Made by a program: the position numbers and the translations under genes. Below are positions 1 through 5,412 of a stretch of DNA of 5,412 bases, in pieces (the first letter of the stretch is position 1; each line of letters opens with the position of its first letter). The DNA is from JBECKQ01 sp040235375 (GTDB lineage Bacteria; Planctomycetota; Phycisphaerae; UBA1845): assembly GCA_040235375.1 (NCBI GenBank), contig JBECKQ010000135.1, positions 1 to 5,412 on the forward strand. The letters run 5' to 3'. The notes under the pieces were generated by a model. That model was given only the letters and a program-made list of their open reading frames with translations. It had not been told where the DNA came from and ran no database searches.

Positions 1-758
1 AGGCCGTACACGTCGGACGTCGGCCCGAACATGCAGACGCTGACCTCGGCGATGTCGCTTTCCGCGGCGGCCTTCACGGCATTGATCAGGTTGATCGCCG
101 CATCAGATGACGGACGATCGGATGACCGCTGCGAGCCGACCATGACGATCGGCACGGGCGGATCCTGCACCATGAAGCTCAGGATCGCCGCGGTGTGGTG
201 CATCGTGTCCGTACCGTGACCGACGACGATGCCCTGCGTACCGGCCGCAATTTCCTCGCCGATACGCTCGGCCAGGCGGATGTACTGCTCGGGCCCCATG
301 TTCTCGCTGAAAACGCCGAAGAGCTTCTCCGTGTCGAGGTTGCAGATGTCGGCGAGCTCCGGCACGGAGCCATACAGCTCACCCGGCGTAAACGCCGGGA
401 TCACCGCGCCGGTTCGGTAATCCAGCCGGCTGGCAATGGTGCCGCCGGTGCCGAAGAGCTTGATGTTCGGCTTGCCGGCGTCACGCGGAAACTGCCTTTC
501 GGGAATCTTGTAGTGCGCTTCGCGCCGGCCGATCTGGCGAACCGCCTTCACGGTCTCGGCCGCCACGCCGATGTTGTAGCCGCTGGCGAGCTTGAGCACG
601 ATGTGATGGTCGTCGGCCGTCTCGCTGCGCGGGAGAATAATGCCCTTGAACTGCCCCTTGTCGGAGTCGAGCTCGACCTCGCTCCACACGCCGACGCCAA
701 ATCGCTCAAGGACGGCTCGCCCCGGACCGCGGTACCCCTTCAGGCCGTTCTCGCTCAT
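1..758 (-). CDS. gatD: Glu-tRNA(Gln) amidotransferase subunit D (GatD), 3' end cut by the window edge
   Basis: GatD is the asparaginase-like subunit of GatDE. It releases ammonia from Asn or Gln and passes it to GatE for amidation of Glu-tRNA(Gln) in the cytoplasm. I translated 252 codons on the minus strand with no stop. Residues 1-90 form the GatD-specific N-terminal domain, including a GYNIGV stretch near residue 70. The asparaginase fold follows, with GTGGTIAS (103-110, catalytic Thr107) and HGTDTM (181-186, catalytic Thr183 and Asp184). The 76-residue gap between the two threonines matches my memory of the Methanothermobacter enzyme. The catalytic lysine should lie just past the edge. 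The family is usually about 420-440 residues, so the last 40% or so is missing. The ATG at 758 shares ATGA with the gatE stop. A GGAG (772-775) lies 13 nt upstream, so translational coupling is likely. A plain L-asparaginase would lack the N-terminal domain and the GatE partner. Confidence 0.95.
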   Translation of the reverse strand, partial: MSENGLKGYRGPGRAVLERFGVGVWSEVELDSDKGQFKGIILPRSETADDHHIVLKLASGYNIGVAAETVKAVRQIGRREAHYKIPERQFPRDAGKPNIKLFGTGGTIASRLDYRTGAVIPAFTPGELYGSVPELADICNLDTEKLFGVFSENMGPEQYIRLAERIGEEIAAGTQGIVVGHGTDTMHHTAAILSFMVQDPPVPIVMVGSQRSSDRPSSDAAINLINAVKAAAESDIAEVSVCMFGPTSDVYG

Positions 759-2728
759 GTGGTGATCTTCTCTCCAGCTTTCTCGCCGGCGGCGATGCCC
801 ATGCCCCGGGCGACCTCGGCCGCGAGTTCGGTGGCGTTTGCACGTCCGCGGAGGTTGCGCATCAACGTACCCATGACGTAGTTGAACCGTTGATCACGCG
901 TGGCAAAACGGTCGCTGTCCACCGTCTGCAGGGCCTGTTCGATGCGCACACCGATCTCGTCCGGACTCAGGGGATGCAAGTCCAGCTCATCAATCGCGCG
1001 CTCGACGAATTGCACCGATGCCTTGTCCGATTGCAGGGCGCACTGCAGGATCAGTGGAACGCCCTCCCGCGCAATGTGCCCAGCGGCGAACGCGCGAAAC
1101 GCCGCAAAGACTGTCTCATCTGCCAGTTCTTCCGGGTTGAAACCTTCGCGTCGCCACGCCTTGAAGCGCTGGACCAGCACGACCGCGGCGAACTTCGGAC
1201 TGATCTTGAGCTCGCGGACGAGCCGGTCGAACAGATTCGCCCGTCGGGAGATCGACAGCACGCGAATCGTGTCATCGGGCAGCGACAGCTTCTTGTATTG
1301 CTCCTCCCGATCCCAGAAGTACGCCGGCAGGCGCTGCTGGACCTCGGCGAGCCGTTCCTCCTCAACCGCCAGCGGCGGCAGGTCGGTATCCGGGTACATC
1401 CTGTCCGCACCGGGCAGTACGCGCTCGAATGCGTTCGTACCGTCCTTAAGTGCCTGCCGCGTGTCACTGGGGATGCCCACCGTCGCCTCTTTCGCGCGAA
1501 TAACGATCTCCTTGCAGGCCGTGTCGGTGTCTTCGTCGCCGCCCCAGACGAGCAGGAGCGCATCGCCGTGTTCGGCGCGCGTTTTGCGGCGGATTTCCTT
1601 CCAATGCCGCCCCGAGAGCGACTCGGACGCAGCATCGGAATGCACCATGTTCGGAAGCTGGGTCAGGCAGGCGATCACGCGAACGCGATCGGAGAATTCC
1701 TTGGCGAAGGTCGTGTGCTCCTGCGTGGGCTCGTTGAGCAGGCCGGCGAAGCCCTTCAGCAGGACGCATTTCGCCCGGTGGCCGGCCGCCAGTGCCGCTT
1801 GAATCGGCTGGTAATCGCACTTGGCGACAATCCGCGTGACGTCAGCCGAAGCATGGCTGAAGGTGTCCGGCGTCACGCCGCGCTGCTTCAATTCCTCGCG
1901 AATGCGGAGCAGGCTCCACTGACGCATCGCCTCGTTGTAGATCAGCCGCGGATTCCGCGAGATTTGCGGCGTTCCCTTGATCTCGATGCGCGTGCCGCCG
2001 GTGATGCTCACGTTGACATCCTGCCGGGCGGCGCCGTAGCCGGTCCGCACGTGCCCCGTGCTGCGGCACAGCCGGCGGATGATCTGCCCGACGTCCGACG
2101 CCTCTTCCGGCGTACGCATGTCCGGCTCGGTGACGACCTCGACCAACGGCATTCCGAGCCGGTCGGTCAGGTATGCCCGGTCGTGCCCGACGTCGTAGAC
2201 CTCGCGGCAGGCGTCCTCCTCCAGGCCGAGCTGCCGGATGCCGATGCGCCGGCTGCCGAACGGAATCCAGCCGTCCACGCCGACGATCGTGGTTCGCTGA
2301 AAGCCCGTCGGAATCGAGCCGTCGAGGTACTGCTTCCGGGCGACGTGCAGCTCGCTGACCATGTTCAGCCGCAGCAGCAGGGCGATCTCCAGGGCGATGT
2401 CGAGCGCTTCGTTGTCCATGAAGAACGGCGGCGTGTCGTCCATTTCGTACGTGCAGACCGTGTCGTGATGGATCCGGTAGAAGATGTTCTTCTTCGTCTT
2501 CTTCTCCATCAGGGCCGTGCCGTCATACTCACCGAGCTCGGACAGCGTGGGACGCATGTGACGAAGGATTTCGGCGTCGTAGTCGTTGTTGTATCGCCCG
2601 GCCGGGCAGCGGCAGAACAGCTTTCGCCGGGTAAGGAGCTGTTGGTGGACTTCCAGACCGCACTTGAGGCCGATGGCGGCGTAGTCCTCGGCGGTCATCA
2701 GGTCAAAGGGCTTGAATGGTCCCGGCAT
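755..2728 (-). CDS. gatE: Glu-tRNA(Gln) amidotransferase subunit E (GatE)
   Basis: GatE binds Glu-tRNA(Gln), activates the glutamyl group by ATP-dependent phosphorylation, and amidates it with ammonia from GatD. The product is 657 residues, close to the usual 620-640. The GatB/E catalytic domain opens with IGLKCGLEVHQQL (19-31) and LFCRCP (Cys39, Cys41). It continues with DGSIPTGFQRT (near 140), RLGMPLVEVVTEPD and GGTRIEIKG (near 245). Residues about 285-420 are the AspRS-like (GAD) insertion that GatE has and GatB lacks, with LLKGFAGLL and VWGGDEDTDTA. LPGADRMYPDTDLPP (438-452) is a strong GatE signature. The C-terminal helical and YqeY-like tail ends with NYVMGTLMRNLRGRA. I chose the ATG at 2728 because a GGAG (2739-2742) lies 10 nt upstream, a promoter sits just above it, and homology begins near residue 15. 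The frame stays open to an ATG at 2842, but those 38 extra residues resemble nothing in the family and span the promoter. The gatD start overlaps this gene's stop. Confidence 0.95.
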   Translation of the reverse strand: MPGPFKPFDLMTAEDYAAIGLKCGLEVHQQLLTRRKLFCRCPAGRYNNDYDAEILRHMRPTLSELGEYDGTALMEKKTKKNIFYRIHHDTVCTYEMDDTPPFFMDNEALDIALEIALLLRLNMVSELHVARKQYLDGSIPTGFQRTTIVGVDGWIPFGSRRIGIRQLGLEEDACREVYDVGHDRAYLTDRLGMPLVEVVTEPDMRTPEEASDVGQIIRRLCRSTGHVRTGYGAARQDVNVSITGGTRIEIKGTPQISRNPRLIYNEAMRQWSLLRIREELKQRGVTPDTFSHASADVTRIVAKCDYQPIQAALAAGHRAKCVLLKGFAGLLNEPTQEHTTFAKEFSDRVRVIACLTQLPNMVHSDAASESLSGRHWKEIRRKTRAEHGDALLLVWGGDEDTDTACKEIVIRAKEATVGIPSDTRQALKDGTNAFERVLPGADRMYPDTDLPPLAVEEERLAEVQQRLPAYFWDREEQYKKLSLPDDTIRVLSISRRANLFDRLVRELKISPKFAAVVLVQRFKAWRREGFNPEELADETVFAAFRAFAAGHIAREGVPLILQCALQSDKASVQFVERAIDELDLHPLSPDEIGVRIEQALQTVDSDRFATRDQRFNYVMGTLMRNLRGRANATELAAEVARGMGIAAGEKAGEKITT

Positions 2729-2738
2729 GCCAGATGAT

Positions 2739-2742
2739 CTCC
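2739..2742 (-). promoter_or_regulatory. Ribosome binding site deciding the gatE start
   Basis: The minus strand reads GGAG here, 10 nt before the ATG at 2728. The alternative in-frame ATGs at 2842, 2788 and 2698 have no comparable purine-rich site, so this site favours 2728. Confidence 0.55.
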
Positions 2743-2763
2743 ACGCGCAGCGAAACTCCCCCA

Positions 2764-2791
2764 ATTCTAGTGGCCTGGCGGTCGGCATCAA
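2764..2791 (-). promoter_or_regulatory. Putative sigma70-type promoter of gatE-gatD
   Basis: The minus strand carries TTGATG (2786-2791, 4 of 6 to the -35 consensus) and TAGAAT (2764-2769, 5 of 6 to the -10 consensus), separated by 16 bp. Transcription would begin near 2757 and leave a leader of about 30 nt containing the gatE ribosome binding site. This suggests gatED is transcribed independently of norB, although read-through from norB is not excluded. Confidence 0.45.
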
Positions 2792-2847
2792 ACAATTGCA
2801 CCGGCGTTGCGTGCGGTCGATCGGGTTCGCGTGGAAGCGCATAAGGG

Positions 2848-2878
2848 AGGACGGCAGCTCGAGTTGAACCGCCGTCCT
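2848..2878 (-). terminator. Hairpin downstream of norB (possible weak terminator)
   Basis: AGGACGGC (2848-2855) and GCCGTCCT (2871-2878) are perfect 8-bp complementary arms around a 15-nt loop. In the norB transcript the hairpin lies about 47 nt past the stop. Only CCCTTATG follows it, not a run of T, so intrinsic termination is uncertain. It could instead be a 3'-end stability structure. Confidence 0.35.
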
Positions 2879-2887
2879 GCATCTATC

Positions 2888-2907
2888 AGCCCGTCAATCC
2901 CCGGGCT
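2888..2907 (-). terminator. First hairpin after the norB stop
   Basis: AGCCCG (2888-2893) and CGGGCT (2902-2907) form a perfect 6-bp GC-rich stem with an 8-nt loop, 18 nt past the norB stop. No T-run follows on the minus strand. It stands in tandem with the larger hairpin at 2848-2878. The two together may mark the norB transcript end. Confidence 0.3.
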
Positions 2908-2925
2908 TTGCCGTTCGTGTTCCCG

Positions 2926-5214
2926 TCACACGACGGCCGGTGCGCCCTCGACCTCGAGCGCTGCATCGCGCTCCCTCGTCACCGACCAGCCGGTCTTGAG
3001 CCCGAGCACGAACCAGCCGAGCGCGACAACACCGGTCGCGAAGACCGAATCGCCGATGATGCGCAGCCAGCGAAGCGTGTCCATGAGCGGCGTCTGCAGG
3101 AACTCCGCGGACCGGGCGTACCACATCCCGTGCTCGACGCTCGCCCAGGTCTGCATGAGCCCGGTCGGCAGGACGCTGATAAGCACCATCAATGCGAGGC
3201 CGATGTTGATCGCCCAGAAGGCGTACGCCAGCGTACGCGTCCGCCAGACCAGGTGTGAGGCGAGCCCCTTCAGACAGAACAGCATGAGGCCGATGCCCAG
3301 CATGCCGTACACGCCGAACAATGCAGTGTGGCCGTGCACCGGCGTCGTGTTCAACCCCTGCATGTAGTACAGAGCGATCGGCGGGTTGATGAGGAATCCG
3401 AAGAGCCCCGCTCCTACAAGGTTCCAGAACGCGACGGCGACAAAGAAGTAGATCGGCCACTTATAGGCCGACACCCACGGCCGCGCCCGGCTGAGCGTCA
3501 GGTTCTCGTAGGCCTCGAACCCTATCAGCACGAGAGGCACAACCTCCAGCGCGCTGAACGTGGCCCCCAGCGCGAGCACAGCGGTCGGCGTGCCGGTGAA
3601 GTAAAGGTGATGGAACGTTCCAACGATCCCACCGGTAAGAAAGATCACGGTGGAGAAAAGCACGGCGGCCGTGGCCGTAGCCGCCCGCAGCAGGCCCATC
3701 CTGGTGAAGAGGAAGGCGATCGCCACGGTGGCGAAGACCTCGAAGAAGCCCTCGACCCACAGGTGCACGACCCACCATCGCCAGTACTCGGCCATTGCGA
3801 GGTGCGTCTGGCGGCCCCACATCAGGCCGGCGCCGTAGAACAGGGCGATCGCGGTGGACGACACGAAGAACAGCCCGAGGAGGCTTCGATTCTCGCTCGG
3901 CTGTCGGATTGCCGGCCACATCGCCCGGCCCATCAAGGCCAGCCAGAGGAACAGTCCTACGAACAGAAACAACTGCCAGAAGCGGCCGAGGTCGACGTAT
4001 TCGTAGCCCTGGTGACCGAACCAGAAGTTGGTTTTCAGACCGAGGCGTTGCCGCACGCCCAGCCACTCACCGGCCATCGAGCCCACCACGATGATCAGCA
4101 GGCACACGAACAGGATATTCACGCCCAACCGCTGAAGTTTCGGCTCGTGGCCGGAGACTGCGGGAGCGATGAACAGCCCCGTCGCAAGCCACGCCGTGGC
4201 GATCCAGAATATGCCGAGCTGGGTGTGCCACGTGCGCGCGACAGAGTAGGGAAGCCATTTGGCGAGCGGGATGCCGTAGAAGCCTGAGCCCTCGACGGCG
4301 TAGTGCGCCGTGATCGCTCCGAGGCCGACCTGGGCCACGATCAACGCCGCCACCACCCAGAAGTACTTGAGCGTCGCCCGCATCGACGGCGTCGGACTCA
4401 AACCCAGCAGCGGGTCGCGGCCCGGGACGGTGTGCGGCGGCTCCTCCTTGTGCCGCTGCACGGCGAAGTACCACGCAAGCGCGGCGATGCCGGCCAGGAG
4501 AAGAACAAAGCTCGCGACCGACCATACGACGATGGAACCGGTGGGGCGGTTTCCGATCAGCGATTCCGGCGGCCAGTTGTTTGTGTAGGTGACGTCACTG
4601 CCCGGGCGATTCGTTGCGCAGGCCCACGAGGCCCAGAAGAAAAAGGCGTTCATCTCGTTCTGTCGCTCGGGGCTGTTGATCGTGTTCGCCGGGATGGCAT
4701 ACGCGTCGCGCAGCTTTGCGAGCGACGGATCGTCACCGAAGAGGGCGCTGTAATGCTGGGCGACGGATCTGATCGCGGCCGCGCGGTCGGTGGACACAAC
4801 AAGGTTGCCGGTCTGGGGGTCGTATCGGTTGGTACGCAACTCCTCGCGGAGTCGCTCCCTGAGTGCGGCTTGTCGGCCAGGGGACAACTCCGCGAATTCG
4901 ACGCCGTGCTGCCTGCTGGCCCAGTGGTCGAGAAGCCAGAGCGACTCGCGGTGGAGGTAATCGGTGGACCAGTCCGGGGCGACGTACGAGCCGTGCCCCC
5001 AAATGCTGCCGATCTCGTGGCCGCCGATCGACTGCCAGACGTTCTGCCCGTCGCGGATCGTCTGCCCGTCGAACAGGACTTCGCCGTCGGAGGTGACGAC
5101 GCGTTGCGGTATGGGCGGGGCGTGGCGGTAGATTTCGACACCAAAGTAGCCCAGGATGGCGAAGGAGAGGGCGATAACGGCAGCGAGTGCGAACCAGAAT
5201 CTTCCGGTTTTCAC
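2926..5214 (-). CDS. norB: Quinol-dependent nitric oxide reductase (qNor), single subunit
   Basis: This integral membrane enzyme of the heme-copper oxidase superfamily reduces 2 NO to N2O with electrons from quinol. The product is 762 residues, the usual qNor size. TM1 spans about residues 4-25. An extracytoplasmic domain (about 30-225) follows that corresponds to NorC but has no CxxCH, as expected for qNor. A catalytic bundle of 12-13 helices starts near 227. Visible ligands are His330 (RTWHTQ, low-spin heme b), His484 and Glu488 (HLWVEGFFE), His535-His536 (FHHLYFTGTP) for the non-heme iron, and His627 and His629 (HGHTALFG, hemes b3 and b). Glu492 and Glu557 match conserved glutamates. These spacings fit cNorB numbering (207/211/215/258/259/280) as I recall it. 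I chose the GTG at 5214 because GGAGG (5223-5227) lies 8 nt upstream. An ATG at 5229 is in frame but has no visible site upstream. The gene is divergent from the Rrf2 gene. No norC, norQ, norD, nir or nos gene is in the window. Confidence 0.95.
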   Translation of the reverse strand: MKTGRFWFALAAVIALSFAILGYFGVEIYRHAPPIPQRVVTSDGEVLFDGQTIRDGQNVWQSIGGHEIGSIWGHGSYVAPDWSTDYLHRESLWLLDHWASRQHGVEFAELSPGRQAALRERLREELRTNRYDPQTGNLVVSTDRAAAIRSVAQHYSALFGDDPSLAKLRDAYAIPANTINSPERQNEMNAFFFWASWACATNRPGSDVTYTNNWPPESLIGNRPTGSIVVWSVASFVLLLAGIAALAWYFAVQRHKEEPPHTVPGRDPLLGLSPTPSMRATLKYFWVVAALIVAQVGLGAITAHYAVEGSGFYGIPLAKWLPYSVARTWHTQLGIFWIATAWLATGLFIAPAVSGHEPKLQRLGVNILFVCLLIIVVGSMAGEWLGVRQRLGLKTNFWFGHQGYEYVDLGRFWQLFLFVGLFLWLALMGRAMWPAIRQPSENRSLLGLFFVSSTAIALFYGAGLMWGRQTHLAMAEYWRWWVVHLWVEGFFEVFATVAIAFLFTRMGLLRAATATAAVLFSTVIFLTGGIVGTFHHLYFTGTPTAVLALGATFSALEVVPLVLIGFEAYENLTLSRARPWVSAYKWPIYFFVAVAFWNLVGAGLFGFLINPPIALYYMQGLNTTPVHGHTALFGVYGMLGIGLMLFCLKGLASHLVWRTRTLAYAFWAINIGLALMVLISVLPTGLMQTWASVEHGMWYARSAEFLQTPLMDTLRWLRIIGDSVFATGVVALGWFVLGLKTGWSVTRERDAALEVEGAPAVV

Positions 5215-5222
5215 GAGAAGGG

Positions 5223-5227
5223 CCTCC
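5223..5227 (-). promoter_or_regulatory. Ribosome binding site favouring the norB GTG start
   Basis: GGAGG on the minus strand ends 8 nt before the GTG at 5214, a textbook spacing. It immediately overlaps the competing in-frame ATG at 5227-5229, for which it would be on the wrong side. The two starts differ by only five N-terminal residues. Confidence 0.55.
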
Positions 5228-5273
5228 ATTAAGTTGAGAGGATCGATTGGGATAAATAAACCCGAATATCCGC

Positions 5274-5302
5274 TTGACGGGATTAAGTATGTCGTCCATA
5301 AT
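5274..5302 (+). promoter_or_regulatory. Sigma70-type promoter of the Rrf2 regulator gene
   Basis: TTGACG (5274-5279, 5 of 6) and CATAAT (5297-5302, 5 of 6) are separated by exactly 17 bp. Transcription would start near 5309, inside the inverted repeat at 5301-5322, about 30 nt before the ATG at 5341. It overlaps the opposing norB promoter. Confidence 0.65.
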
Positions 5303-5313
5303 TTGGATGTCAA
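5286..5313 (-). promoter_or_regulatory. Sigma70-type promoter of norB
   Basis: The minus strand has a perfect -35 TTGACA (5308-5313) and CATACT (5286-5291, 4 of 6) with a 16-bp spacer. Transcription would start near 5279, leaving a leader of about 50-65 nt. The -35 box lies inside the spacer of the inverted repeat at 5301-5322, so a bound repressor would block it directly. Confidence 0.6.
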
Positions 5314-5322
5314 GGTCCAAAT
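5301..5322. promoter_or_regulatory. Candidate operator: perfect 7-bp inverted repeat
   Basis: ATTTGGA (5301-5307) and TCCAAAT (5316-5322) are exact reverse complements separated by 8 bp, 22 bp in all. This suits a dimeric winged-helix regulator. The site covers the norB -35 box and the end of the rrf2 -10 box plus its start point. The divergent Rrf2 protein is the obvious candidate binder. That assignment is inferred from position, and the repeat does not match the E. coli NsrR or IscR consensus that I remember. Confidence 0.5.
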
Positions 5323-5340
5323 ATCCACAAAGGCAGAGAA

Positions 5341-5412
5341 ATGATCTCACAAACCGCCGAGTATGCCCTCCGAGCTATTGTTGCCCTCGCTCAGAATCCC
5401 GATGCCCCGATG
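5341..5412 (+). CDS. Rrf2-family transcriptional regulator, N-terminal 24 codons only
   Basis: The start MISQTAEYALRAIVALAQ matches the first helix of Rrf2-family winged-helix regulators (NsrR, IscR and relatives), whose N-termini share the pattern T-x-YALRA-hydrophobic-LA. These proteins often carry an Fe-S cluster on three cysteines near residues 90-110, which lie outside the window, so NO sensing cannot be confirmed. An AAAGG (5329-5333) lies 7 nt before the ATG, and a strong promoter lies at 5274-5302. Head-to-head placement with the qNor gene suggests it controls norB and itself. The gene runs off the right edge, and the usual family length is about 130-160 residues. The family call is good for so short a piece, but NsrR specifically is not established. 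Confidence 0.8.
   Translation, partial: MISQTAEYALRAIVALAQNPDAPM

Noticed and set aside
1..758. Plain L-asparaginase instead of GatD
   Set aside because: The extra N-terminal domain of about 90 residues and the overlap with gatE identify GatD.
195..881. Plus-strand open frame of 228 codons opposite gatD
   Set aside because: The minus strand here encodes GatD with its catalytic motifs, and the plus frame is a shadow.
890..2737. Long plus-strand open frame (615 codons) opposite gatE
   Set aside because: It lies wholly antisense to a gene with clear GatE motifs. High GC removes stops from the opposite strand. Its translation shows no recognisable domain.
2807..3367. Plus-strand open frame bridging the gatE-norB gap and the norB 3' end
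   Set aside because: It is mostly antisense to norB, and the gap portion is explained by hairpins and the gatE promoter.
3328..4287. Plus-strand open frame of 319 codons opposite norB
   Set aside because: Its composition is rich in R, E, H, Q and P, typical of the complement of membrane-helix codons, and norB on the other strand is unambiguous.
2926..5214. Cytochrome c oxidase subunit I or cNorB
   Set aside because: The non-heme iron glutamate in HLWVEG, the HHLYFTGTP motif and the fused N-terminal extracytoplasmic domain without CxxCH indicate qNor.
4303..5232. Plus-strand open frame of 309 codons opposite the norB 5' half
   Set aside because: It is antisense to norB, lacks a convincing domain, and runs to the norB start codon region.
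5274..5287. Possible FNR/DNR-type box starting TTGAC
   Set aside because: The second half (TTAAG) matches the ATCAA half-site at only two of five positions. The TTGAC is better explained as a -35 box.
5321..5329. DnaA-box-like ATATCCACA
   Set aside because: It is a single site with one mismatch to the consensus and no cluster or origin context. It overlaps the operator region.
1..5412. Haloarchaeal origin, suggested by GatDE with qNor at high GC
   Set aside because: The proteins are rich in R and K and not strongly acidic. Shine-Dalgarno sites, -35/-10 promoters and an Rrf2 regulator fit a bacterium better.

Overview
The window is GC-rich (by eye about 60%) and tightly coding. It carries two minus-strand transcription units and the first codons of a plus-strand regulator. 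From left to right these are a truncated gatD, a complete gatE, a complete quinol-dependent nitric oxide reductase gene (norB, qNor type), a compact AT-rich divergent promoter region, and the start of an Rrf2-family regulator. No tRNA, rRNA, CRISPR array, insertion sequence or phage gene is visible.

Positions 1-2728 (minus strand) encode GatE and then GatD, whose start codon overlaps the gatE stop codon (ATGA). Together they form the GatDE amidotransferase, which makes Gln-tRNA(Gln) from mischarged Glu-tRNA(Gln). Classical literature treats GatDE as archaeal, while bacteria use GatCAB. Here it sits beside an Rrf2 regulator (a bacterial family) and promoters that look like bacterial sigma70 sites. 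The proteins do not have the strongly acidic composition of haloarchaea. The best reading is a bacterium carrying archaeal-type GatDE, possibly a Planctomycetota/Phycisphaerae-like metagenomic lineage. That taxonomic guess is inference from general familiarity and was not tested. gatE appears to have its own promoter (2764-2791) and ribosome binding site, so it is probably not simply read through from norB.

Positions 2926-5214 (minus strand) encode a single-subunit qNor of about 762 residues with all expected metal and heme ligands. It reduces NO to N2O at the membrane. No other denitrification genes are in view, so NO detoxification is as likely as respiration.

The 5230-5340 gap is the most information-dense stretch. 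It holds a TTGACG-N17-CATAAT promoter reading right to rrf2 and a TTGACA-N16-CATACT promoter reading left to norB. The two overlap face to face. A perfect 7-bp inverted repeat (5301-5322) covers the norB -35 box and the rrf2 -10/start region. This fits a regulator that controls both itself and norB from one operator, plausibly an NO- or redox-sensing Rrf2 protein of the NsrR kind, but only 24 residues of it are visible.
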